A program made the position numbers and the translations under genes. From NCBI GenBank assembly GCA_023935145.1, contig CM043705.1:23905290-23969289 (forward strand): a stretch of 64,000 nt of DNA, written 5' to 3'. The DNA is from Bretschneidera sinensis (lineage: Eukaryota > Streptophyta > Magnoliopsida > Brassicales > Akaniaceae). Positions 33,699 to 44,400 of the stretch are shown here, piece by piece (position 1 is the first letter of the stretch; every line of letters begins with the position of its first letter). Under the pieces are notes generated by a model. It saw nothing but the letters and a program-made list of their open reading frames with translations. It ran no database searches and had not been told where the DNA came from.

Positions 33699-33716
33699 TA
33701 AGTGTGGGGGAATTTC
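33699..33716 (+). other. Internal polypurine-tract copy
   Basis: TAAGTGTGGGGGAATTT, identical over 17 nt to the sequence that abuts the 3' LTR (about 34511-34527). Confidence 0.75.
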
Positions 33717-34512
33717 GTATGGTTCTAAGGTGGTTGTTTCGAAAAAAAAAACAAAAAAAAAACAAAAAAAAAAGAAGATAAAAGGAGTAATAGGAAAAAA
33801 AAAATTGCTGTGTTTCAAAAAAATACAAGTTCTGAAGAATTGGGAGTATTATGAGTCTTTAAAGCAAGTTGAAAGCCAAAGTGATTAAATCCACCCTATT
33901 GTGATGGAAACGTGGTACTTAATAATGATGATCTATTTATGACGTTATTGAATGCTTTCTAGTTCTAAGGAAATTTTGTGACATCATTTCTCTTCTTTCT
34001 TATGAAACCTTGACCCTTTAGCCCCATTACAACCCTTTCAAAGACCTCCTGATCCTTTGATGTTCTGTTTTTGATGTGGAGAGTGGGTGCACAAGCAAGC
34101 CTATGGTTTAAACTGTTTTCACAAGTGATTGAGTAATTAGTATAGCTAGTACCACATTTAAATGAGTGAAAACCAGAGTGATGCATTGTGAGAAGTAAAA
34201 TTTGATACTATTTGTGCATTAACTCGAGGGTGGCATATTACACTTACTCTTGGCTGATTATTCACACACACACACTCAAAGTACGAATGTTATATAATCT
34301 TAATAACTCCGTAGCTTGTTTATTTGAGGTAAACTTGTGCTCTCCGTACTTTATTATGCCATATTACCTAAGGGATCTCTGAGACGTAAGTTGGAAGGAT
34401 TAGAGTCATTTAATTTGTGTTATGTCATTGTGGTGTCATTTAGTTTATGTTGTTTCTCTTGAGATTCTACTAGGTTACATACTGTTGTTTTGCTAAGGGA
34501 CTAGCCAAAGCT

Positions 34513-34527
34513 AAGTGTGGGGGAATT
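34513..34527 (+). other. Polypurine tract of the Athila-like element
   Basis: AAGTGTGGGGGAATT(T) immediately upstream of the 3' LTR. Confidence 0.85.
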
Positions 34528-36432
34528 TGATAGGAACACTTTGTGTTACGTTTTTAATGCCTTTCCTACCCTATTTGGCTTTGTAATTCTCTTAACTTTG
34601 TTATTTTGAGCTTAGTTTCTTTTCTTAGTATTTAGAAAGCTTGTGAACGTAGGAATGGTAAAATAAGGTGCTAAAATGAGTTTTCATAGTTACTTTAGGA
34701 AATCTAAGTGGATTAAGAAAATAGTCTTATCATTCTAAAAAAAAACTTTTCTAATTATGGAAACTTTCCTTATCTATTATTTTCTGATTTCTTTGTAGGG
34801 TTCCACCTTGGAATTATTTGGATGATGTGTCAAAACACAAGAGAATATTGGAGTCCATTAGTGACATGGGTATGTCCAACCTAACATGGGCTTGCACAAC
34901 AAAAGATCACATAATCTCTTGTCAACTAAGCAAGGTGCAAGGTCCAAGCCCAAAGTGGAGGAAGATTCGGATGCAACAGCCTACTGGATTTTGGTCCATC
35001 ATAACAGGCCCAAACAATATCATTTTTTAGACTTTCTTAGGTCAAAATTGAAGTTCAAGACGTCTTCTTTCCAGCCCAACAAGTTTCAGCTCATTTGGAG
35101 ATGTGTGGAAGAAGATATGACCGTTCGAATTCTACTAGTTGGGTCCTCCTGAAATTTCGGGATTGTATTCGTCTTTCTTACTTTTGGCCATTCCTTGATT
35201 CTTTGCATGTTTTAGGGATTGTTTCCTTGCATGTTTTAGGGATTGTTTCCTTGCATGTTTCATGGCTTGTTTTTAGCATTGTTTTCTTGCTTTTCCTAAG
35301 CTTAGAGGGTTGTTCTAAGCTCTATAAATAGGGTGTTTGTAAGCTGAAAGAGATCATCTTTTCTCTTGGAACCATCTCTACTCAAAATTCAAGAAGCAGA
35401 AGGCTGAAACACTCCACCATTCCTTCTCCAATTGTGAGCACATTAGGACTTTTCCAAAATGTGTTCTCCTTCATCTATCATCATAGCCGTGAGGTTCATC
35501 ACCATTAACATCTCAAGCTTCCTTGAGTGTGTTCAAGAAGTGTACCCCTTACGGCTATTCTTTTTAATTGTTTCAGCCTTGGATTCTTATGTTAGATATT
35601 ATTATTAATTCAATGAGTTGGTTAATTTTCAGATTTATTCTTTAATGTTTTTGAATTGTTCATGATATGTAGACATATTAATTCATTACATATGTTGAAT
35701 TTTCAGTTCTGTTATATTGAAAACTTTGATATTGCAAATCATTGAAGCCATAATCGCACTTTCGATCACCTAATTGATCTGGAGTACGATTTAAAGTGGT
35801 AAAAGCTATGAACAATAGCCAATGTTCTAGAAATTGCATGTTCTTTATCCATGGACTTTTTCATAGGAATAAGGAACATGTTATTGAATCATAATTCCTT
35901 TTGATCTTAATGATTTGTTTAAGTAATTGTAAGGATGCGCTGAGTATTAACTTGATTGCTTAAACAAAATAACTAGCTGATGGACTTTTCCTAAGCTTAG
36001 TGATTATCTAAGAAGGAATTTATAAAGTGCATGATCTCTTTAGGCTTGCACTTTGATTCAATTCTGATATGTGATTGAGGCACGAATTCGTTGTCTACAT
36101 TGAAACAATTTGATTAGTCATTTAACAAACTTGATTTTCTGAATTGTGAGAGAAAATGATCAATTGTAAATAATTGTTCTTTAATTTCCTTAGTAAAATT
36201 AGTAAAAAGAAAAATCAGATCATGAAAACCCCCTAATCTTATGTAATGTTAATAGATGTAGATTTATATTTGTTTATAAACTGCTAATTAAACCAATCAA
36301 ATCATTTATTATTATTTTTATGACTCTTTAGTATAGAGTACCCGCAATCCCCGGCCAATAACGATACCCTACTAATCACTTTACTACAATCTTCTGCAGG
36401 GTTTGTTGATGACCGAAATAAACGGTCTATCA
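34528..36432 (+). repeat. 3' LTR of the Athila-like element
   Basis: 1,905 bp, identical in length to the 5' LTR; the differences I see are nearly all transitions. Followed by the ATAAT duplication. Confidence 0.97.
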
Positions 36433-36522
36433 ATAATAACTCCTAAATAAAATCCCTAACATAAAAGCAAATAAATCAAAACATAATAACTCCAAAATAA
36501 AATCCCTAACATAATAGGAAAT

Positions 36523-37039
36523 TGTTGTGAAACATGCGACAATTATGATGAATAGTATGGAAAAGCAAAGAGAGAGAAAGCAAAAAACACACTGATTTAA
36601 TGTGGTTCGGTAGTATGCCTACATCCAAAGGAGCGAGTGGTTGCTGAATTTTCACTATTTCAAAGTAAGATTACATCATATGTATTTATACTAACCCTAG
36701 TCTTACAGAGGTATTAGAAAAAAATTCCTCAAATACCCCTGTACCGTACCGCAGGGGCGTTGCCCCCACACTCCCAACCTATTAATCATCAATGCCAATA
36801 AAACAGTAAATTACAAGCCCAAAAAGGCTGATGCCATCATTTCGCTTAGTACACTACGCTCCCCTCACTCCATTCACACTGATAATCTAGATAAGTGAAT
36901 GGAATATATATGGTGGTGGAACAAGAACCTATTAGCTTAAGCTTTTGGGTTCATATGGTCTCCTACATCATATATTTGGGCCTTTGCTTAATGGACTCTC
37001 CAGAAAGTTTCTCCCAAACTTGGGTTATCGTGCCTAACA
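36523..37039. repeat. Solo LTR, 517 bp, inside the small LTR element
   Basis: TGTTGTGAAACATG...GTGCCTAACA, flanked by GAAAT (36518-36522) and AAAAT (37040-37044), a 5-bp duplication with one change. The surrounding repeat unit reads through as 'ggaaataaatcaaa' in the paired LTR near 38270, which gives the empty site. The 'gtggttcggtagtatgcctacatcc' line is typical of plant copia LTRs. No internal region, so it arose by LTR-LTR recombination. Confidence 0.75.
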
Positions 37040-37121
37040 AAAATAAATCAAAACATAATAACTGTTTAATATCCTACAAATCCTAGAATAGTACAAAAAA
37101 CTTGTGATTTGTGATATTGCA

Positions 37122-37877
37122 TGGAAAAGGCTTGCAATTTTTAAGATGTAGTATTTTCGATCAAACAGAAGAAAGATATCAAAAAGAGTTTTTAAGGAGC
37201 CTCAATCCAGTGCGAGAGGACAAAATCAAAGTAAGGAAGGTCATACACACAAATCTTGCTCTCATCTTGGCTCCTTGTTCGTTTTGAAGTGACTCAACAA
37301 GTACATCCTCATAATAAATTGTAAAGCTTTCTTCAATGATTTGTTTGTTCTTTACAAAGTCTGTGTGAATTGGAAAAACAGCTTCAGACTTGTCTTGAAT
37401 GGAATCAAGATTGGTAAAAGTTTTGGTGAAAACTGCTTCCACTTGTTGTTTCACTTGTTCAAGGAGTTGTTGCATCTTGCGAATTCATGTCTCAAAGGTG
37501 AAATATTTGATCTCCAATTGACAGCAATTAACATAAATACACTGACCATCCACCTCAGTTTTAGCCTAAATAGCATCTTGAGGCCAATAGTGTTGCACGA
37601 GAGCTTGAAATTCCATTGAGTTGGAGAAAAGACTAATTTTCTCTACATGGCCAACTGGACCAAAAACTTGATAGAGCGAATCTTCTTTAATGGGATATAG
37701 TATATGATGAACTGTAACCAGAAAATCTCAATTAAACTAATGCATTCTTCACAAGTAACTCCTATTTGATGTATATAAAAAAATAACATAAATAAAACAA
37801 AAAATGATTTTGAGGTTTTTTTTTTTAATCTAGGTTTAAGGAGAGAATTTGTTGGGACAGAAGGAGGGATTCGACTT
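37122..37877. other. Internal region of the small LTR element
   Basis: About 0.75 kb without reverse transcriptase, gag or other recognisable domains. Short open frames (37179-37475 minus, 37341-37619 plus) overlap antisense and are not supported. Confidence 0.45.
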
Positions 37878-38361
37878 TGATACTACTTGATGCCGGACAG
37901 ATAATTAGAGAGAGAAACAAAAGTAGAATAGGGAAAGAGGAGAAACAACATAAAAGCAGCAAAGATAAGAGACAAAAAGAGACTAGGAAGAAAATAAATT
38001 ATGGTAGAGGGGAAATAACCAACAGAGAAAGCAAGGAAGAACAAAACAAACTGAGAAACAGAGATAGACAAAAAGATAATTAATTTTCAATTCATAATTC
38101 TATCTCCCAAAATTAATATAATAAGGTGGCACCAAGCACACTAGAAAATTCTATTTATTAATAACATCCCTAACATAAAAGAAAATAAATCATAATAACT
38201 TCCAAATAAATTCCCTAACATAAAAAGAAATAAATCAAAACATAATAACTTCGAAATAAAATCCCTGACATAATAGGAAATAAATCAAAAAATAATAATT
38301 TCTTAATATCCTAAAAATCCTAGAATAGTATATGGTTCTTTTCATTTTCTGCACCACATAG

Positions 38362-38830
38362 CCTCATAAGTGTCCAAATATATGATTTCTGCATTCCTGA
38401 TGCACGTCGAAATTGAGTCTACTCTTTCAAGATCTCTTCCTTGTAATGCACATGGGGCTGAATCATCATTTTCAGTAGCACGGGGGAATCTCTATCTCAA
38501 GACTTGTGCCAAAGAATTCGACAAGCTCTACTTCTTGAAGTCGGTTCAAAGAAAGATTTTGGTACTCTTTAGGTTTCAAGTTTTGGATCTCTTCACATTC
38601 AACTATTTCTGGACAGAGTTCAATCTTCATTTTCAGTAGCGCTGGGATTTGGTTAATAGAAACAAAATGGAGTCCATTTCAGGTCTTGTGCCACTGAGTT
38701 CAAGAATCTCTACTTCTTGAATTTGAATCAAAGAAAGATTTGAGTACTCTTGAGCTTCTAAAAGTTGCTGAACAGGATTTACAAGTAAGTCAGTGTCATA
38801 TAACATTTGGAAAACAAATTATAGAATCGT
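38362..38830 (-). pseudogene. Second F-box/FBD remnant: FBD exon in two decayed copies
   Basis: On the minus strand, 38816 to about 38640 reads NPVQQLLEAQEYSNLSL... and SGTRPEMDSILFLLTKSQ, the same exon as 9859-10133 of the first gene. It is followed, at about 38600-38362, by another partial copy (EYQNLSLNRLQEVEL, then the terminal ...STCIRNAEIIYLDTYEAM) with stops and shifts. Exons with the F-box and LRRs are absent. The 3' flank continues at 24819 once the inserted element is removed. An internal duplication of the exon has occurred. Confidence 0.7.
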
Positions 38831-39434
38831 CTGAATCTGAAATTTCAAAAATATTTATATGATGCATAATTTATAGATAAATAAGATTGGTCAGAAAGCG
38901 TGGATAAAAACGGCAGAATTTGCTTATGAGTTGGCGATTTGAATAATTTTGAAATGGAATTGTGGAATACTTTTACTCTTTTGCATAAAATACATAAAAA
39001 CCAATAAGTAAAAGGTCAAGAAATAAAATAGAGAAAATGTTTTTACGTGGTTTGATTTATGAGGCCTACTCTATGGGGACAATAGGAAAATTTCTACTAT
39101 CAATGGGAGATTATAAAGATTTTACATAGCTCTTTATAATTAATTCTCTGTTGATTACTCTTCAATATTTCTCTCCTTATATTTATGCGATGTTCTCTTC
39201 AATTGTTGCCTCTCTCCTCCCTCTTTGTATCTGAACATAAGTATTTATAGGAGATGAATTTGATATCTTTCTCAAAGTTTGCCATTAAGCAAGCCATCAT
39301 TATTCTACCTTATTTTTTTTCTTTTCTTTTTCATTTTTGGGAGCCACATGCAATCCCTTTCCATCATTATTCCACTTTTTTTTTCATCATTCACCATCTC
39401 TAACTTTTTCTTTATAAAAATCGAAGGTGGTAAA
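38831..39434. other. Unassigned AT-rich sequence
   Basis: No gene. The stretch 39035-39240 (acgtggtttgatttatgaggcctac ... tatttataggagatg) has the feel of a plant copia LTR, but I cannot find its ends or a partner. Confidence 0.35.
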
Positions 39435-39511
39435 TGTTAGAGTTGGTGCATACTTCATGGGTCCAGATTTGGTTTTTTGCTTGATGGTTTGGGCTTGGGC
39501 CCATGAATAGT
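39435..39511 (+). repeat. 5' LTR of the copia, first piece
   Basis: TGTTAGAGTTGGTGCATACTTC, matching the 3' LTR start, up to the insertion point at ATAGT. Relative to the 3' LTR it lacks about 113 bp between two short GGGTC words. Confidence 0.85.
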
Positions 39512-41290
39512 TATAACGACCCATCTCGGGTTGGCCACCCCCGAGACGGTGTTGTTACATTCGAAAATCCCAGTACGACACATATATGCAATAAAAAAAA
39601 TAACACCAACAGAAATTTTTACTTCAATCCTCAACCCTCAACAGGGGAGATACATCATTCTGATCTTGACTAAAATATTATATACAAAGCAAAATGCATG
39701 AATGTTTACAAATAAATTTTTATTTTATTTTCTCATTAGTCTGAGAATGTGGACACGTACGTGGCTTATAGATAATGATTTCATCTGACTCTCAACTCAC
39801 CAAACTATCTGTCCTGCCTGCTACCTGAAACCATTGTACAATGAAGGATGAGCTTCACAAGCTCAGTGAAGTAAATTTACTAGAAGTATTCAATTTGTAT
39901 AAATAGTCTTTTAATATTTAATCATTTATATCTCATATAACTTGATAATAACATTCTACTATCACTATACATATCATAAGTCTCATTCACTATCAATCTC
40001 TTCTTCTTATATATTTGTTCACCTTAACACCACCAATTATCTCATAATTACCATGTTATGAGGTTCACAGTATATAGTCTACCATTTAGATAGTTCTTAT
40101 CATATCATACTTCCATGTTTCTTTCTTACCCTAATTGTCTCTCTGTGAGACTCATTCATCTATAAATAAATTTACAATAACAAATAACACTTAAGCATTT
40201 CAGTAATATAGTCAATATTTAAAACAGATGCAATGCATGAATTATTGTTAGGGAACGTCTTCCCACATGTCGACATGTTTTTATCTTAGACCGGGTGCCT
40301 TCCCGATTCTTTTATTTCATTTAGACCAGCCCCCTCCCGGTTCTTTTATTTCATGCATATGCATATGAACAATGATATGAAATATGTATATGAACAATAA
40401 TATAAAAACAAGCATGTATTCAGACATTTAATTTAACTATCTTGCCTTTTCTCAAATTACTATTTGATCAATTTCACTAATTTCTTCTCCTCATATATCA
40501 CATCAATTTATCAACCATAACTCGTCAAGAATTTCATTTATCACCTTCATTATTAAATCGATTCATTATTCTAATAATATTACTTCTCATATAATAATTT
40601 TATACACATATATTATTCCTATCATACCTATCAATCAATTTTTCATCTACCACCAAATCATAAGCTCATAATTTATTATAATATTATCACTAGATATTTC
40701 ATATTTATCTTGATTACTTAAAGTAAATCTAACTCACCACGTAGCACTTAAAGCTACCCGTAGATCACCTCTTTGCCTTTCCTACTCCTCTCAGCAATTT
40801 TCTCTGGTTGCTGATCGTCAACACCTGACATAATATTTATATTAAAATTTTAATTTATTCTTTAATTCTTCATAATTCACACCATTTGAAAATTCCAACT
40901 TTAAATTCCAAAAAATTTCATGTATGCTAAATTTCAAAAATAAACTTCACATTATTACCTTTTGTTTTTCTTAGAGCTTCCTGCAACTCTCTATAAAATT
41001 CTCCCGTACACCCCTTCAAAATTTTACCCTTTCAACATTTCTTTCGGTCCCAAAATGTTTAAAGAAATATAGTAATTTGAATCGTAGTTGAAAGAAAACC
41101 AAATAGGATTTGGTTAGTAATAAAATAATTAAAGTTATATATATATGCAAAAAAAAAAAAAATTTAACACTCACCTCTCCAAAGTTTGCCACGAAATATG
41201 TAGTGCTGCCTTACATGCAGCACTACAAGCTTGTTTTGGCAACAGGTGTTGCCATCTTCTTTTTTTTTAAAAATTAAATCTTTCTCATTT

Positions 41291-41331
<41 letters not shown>

Positions 41332-41398
41332 TTTTAACTCTATGTCATAATTATTAAAGTACTTCTTTACCCTTAATTTACAAATACGAGTATTACAA
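39512..41398 (-). repeat. 3' LTR of the gypsy (1,887 bp)
   Basis: Longer than its partner because the other copy lost about 420 bp (equivalent of 40735-41155). A TA-dinucleotide run lies at 41294-41329. Confidence 0.88.
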
Positions 41399-41429
41399 TT
41401 CTACCCACCTTACGAAAATTTTGTCCCTG

Positions 41430-44400
41430 AAATTTCCTTACCTAATTCATGAAAGAGTTGGGGGTATTCCTTTCTCATTCTTGCTTCATGCTTCCACGTG
41501 ACTTCTTCGACATTTTTGTTCCGTCATAATATTTGAATCAAAGGAATGACTTTATTACGCAAGATTTGTTCCTTTCTGTCTAGAATTCTGACAGGTACTT
41601 GCATAAAAGTCAAATCTTCTTGAAGTTCTATCGCCTGATTCGAGATACTATGGGATTCATCGTGTAAGTACTTTCTCAACAATGACACATGAAACACATT
41701 ATGTAATTGCTTTAAATCTGGGGGTAAATCCAATCGATATGCTACTGGTCCAATTCTCTCGATCACCTCATATGGCCCCATAAATCTCGGGTTCAACTTT
41801 CCATTCTTTTTAAACCTCAACACACCCTTCCACGGAGATATCTTCAAAAATACCCAATCACCAACTTGAAACTCGAGAGGTCGTCTTCTTTTCTTAGCAT
41901 ATCCCTTTTGTTTGTTCTGTGCTGCTTTAAGGTTCTCCCTAACCAGTTTGATCCTCTCAGTAGTCAAATCTATCATTTTTTGACCAAATATCTTTTTCTC
42001 TCCAACTTCTTCCCAGCATACTGGAGTTCTACACCTTCTACCATATAAAGTCTCAAATGGTGCCACCCCAATACTAGTTTGATACTGATTATTGTATGCA
42101 AACTCGATCAAAGGCAAATAAGCATCCTAGCTTACTGAGAAAATCAATACACTTGCCCTCAGTATATCTTCTAGTATTATGATGATTCTCTCAGTCTGCC
42201 CATCAGTTTGTGGATGGGAAGTTACACTAAACTGCAATTACGTACCCATAGCTTCTTAGAAACCTCTCCAAAATCTAGAGGTAAATCTAGAATCTCTATT
42301 TGATACAATCTTAAAGGTACTCCATGTAATTTTACTATCTCCGCTACATACAATTCAACCAACTTTTCAAGACTCCAGGTAGTTTTAATAGGAAGAAAAT
42401 GTGAAGACTTAGAAAGTCTATCCACCATAACCCACACAGTGTCATGTTCTTTCTAGGTACAGGGAAAACCAGAGACAAAATCCATACTCATATTTCCCAT
42501 GGCCACTCAGGTACTGAAAGAAGTTGTAATAAACTTGTTGGATGTCTATTCTCAGACTTCACCTGCTGACAAGTCAAACATCTAAAAATATATTCCGCTA
42601 CATCCTTCTTCATCCCTGACCACCAATAATTCTGTCTCAATCCCCTGTACATTTTATTATTACCCGGGTGCATGGAATATATAGAATCATGAGCCTCCCT
42701 TAGTATCTCCTTTCTCATCTCCACATTATTGAGAACATAAACTCTATGCCCCAATACTACCATACCATCTTCTCTAATTCTAAACTCAGTTAGCTTCCCA
42801 CTCAGCACTTCCTGTCTGATCTTTTCTATCCCCTCATCTCTACCGTGCATCTGTAATAAACGATTAATAATAGAATATTGTACCACCATATTTGCCATCA
42901 ATACTCCTCTATCATTGACACTTAACTGCATCCTCATTCTTCTTAATTCTATCATCAAGCTAGTATTATCACTCCCAATAGTAGCTAATCTCCCTGTAGC
43001 CTTTCTACTCAGTGCATCAGTTACTACGTTAGCCTTTCGTGGACGATAATGAATAGTACAGTCATAATCATAAATCAACTCCATCCACCTCCTCTATCTC
43101 AAATTCAACTCCTACTGGGTCGGTAAATGCGTCAAGCTTTTATGATCAGTAAAAATTTCACAATTGGCTCCATATAGATGATGTCTCCAAATCTTCAAAG
43201 CAAAAACTATGGCAGCTAATTCTAAATCATAGGTCGGGTAATTCCTCTCATGGTTCTTCAATTGCCTAGATGCATAAGCTATAACTCTCCCATATTGCAT
43301 CAACACACATCCCAACCCCTGATGTGTCGCGTTACTATATACCACAAATCCTTTATCGTCATAAAGAAGCACTAATACCGGGCAGTAGTCAATTTTTCTT
43401 TCAACAGCTGAAAACTTCTCCCATATTCCTCCGACCACCTAAACTTCATGTCCTTCCTGGTCAATTTAGTCAATGGTCTAGCAATCATAAATTTTTTTTG
43501 GATGAATCTCCTATAATAACCAACCAACCCCAAAAAGCTTCTAATTTCAGTTACACTAGTCGGTTTTCCCAATTCAACACTGCTTTTACTTTCTGCAGGT
43601 CAACTATTATTCCCTCTCCCGAAACAACATGCCCCAAGAAAGATATTTCACTCAACCAAAACTCACACTTAGAGAACTGCATATAATTTCTCTCTTCTCA
43701 GAATTTCCAACACTATCTCTAAATGTTGCATATGCTCCTCTTCATTCTTGGAATATACCTGAATATCATCAATAAACACAATTACAAATCTGTCCAAGAA
43801 TGGTTTAAACACTCGATTCATTAGATCCATAAATGTTGCAGGAGCATTAGTTAACCCAAATGGCATCACCAGGAACTCATGATGGCCATAATGTGTCCTA
43901 AAAGCAGTTTTAAGCATGTCCCCCTCATTTATCCTCAATTGATGATAACTTGATCTTAGGTCTATTTTAGAAAACACCCTAGCTCCCGGTAACTGTTCGA
44001 ACAAATCATCTATCCTAGGCAAGGATATCTATTCTTGATGGTGATCTTATTCAACTATCTATAATCAATACACAACCTCATTGTCCCGTCCTTCTTCTTG
44101 ACAAACAACACAGGGGCTCCCCAAGGTGACATACTAGGTCGAATAAATTGTTTATCTAGTAACTGCTGAAGCTAAAATTTTAACTCTCTTAATTTAGTTG
44201 GTGCCATTCTATAAGGTGCTATAGACATGGGTGCTGATCCTGGAATCACTTCAATAGAAAACTCAATCTCTCTATTAGGAGGTAACCCAGACAACTCCTT
44301 AGGGAATACGCCAGAAAAATCTTTCGCTACCAAGATTTCTTCTAACTTCCTACTTTTCTTGTTAGAATCCATCGCATATACAAACCCCTCACAACCCTTC

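Larger units (their letters stand above)
32809..34512 (+). other. Non-coding 3' region of the Athila-like element
   Basis: About 1.7 kb. Some Athila elements encode an env-like ORF here; no such ORF is visible. It holds the AGCGCT-TGGGAGGC motif (32851-32876), a 'ttgaggacaatg...taagtgtgggag' block (33033-33069), an A-rich low-complexity stretch (33741-33802) and a 17-nt perfect copy of the terminal polypurine tract at 33700-33716. Confidence 0.8.
25093..36432 (+). mobile_element. Complete, apparently intact Athila-like Ty3/gypsy retrotransposon (11.3 kb)
   Basis: Both LTRs are exactly 1,905 bp (25093-26997, 34528-36432), with TGATAGG...GTCTATCA ends and a perfect 5-bp duplication ATAAT (25088-25092, 36433-36437). 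The internal region has a tRNA-Asp primer-binding site, a single uninterrupted 1,861-codon gag-pol ORF, about 1.7 kb of non-coding 3' sequence and a polypurine tract. About seven LTR differences are visible by eye, so insertion is recent. All catalytic motifs are present, so it may still be able to move. Confidence 0.97.
24820..38356. mobile_element. Small LTR element (about 1.7 kb unnested) split by two later insertions
   Basis: Flanked by CATAG (24815-24819, 38357-38361). The uninterrupted sequence ACAACATAGCC at about 9847-9857 in the first F-box flank shows the empty site. Subtracting the Athila-like element (with ATAAT) and the solo LTR (with its 5 bp) leaves about 1.67 kb: a left LTR in three pieces (24820-25092, 36438-36522, 37045 to about 37121), an internal region of about 0.75 kb and a right LTR (about 37878-38356). 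The LTRs share 'agataattagaga...' and three roughly 50-bp 'cctaacataaaagaaataaatcaaaacataataact' units. No coding capacity; TRIM-like. Orientation is not settled. Confidence 0.65.

Noticed and set aside
33741..33802. Poly(A)-like tract as a retrogene tail
   Set aside because: Low-complexity A-run inside the 3' region of an LTR element, with no upstream gene copy or flanking duplication.
32809..34512. Env-like third ORF in the Athila-like element
   Set aside because: No open frame longer than about 75 residues, no signal peptide or transmembrane pattern; only non-coding motifs.
37179..37619. Overlapping antisense frames of about 95 residues in the small LTR element
   Set aside because: No homology recognised and they mirror each other on opposite strands; likely chance.
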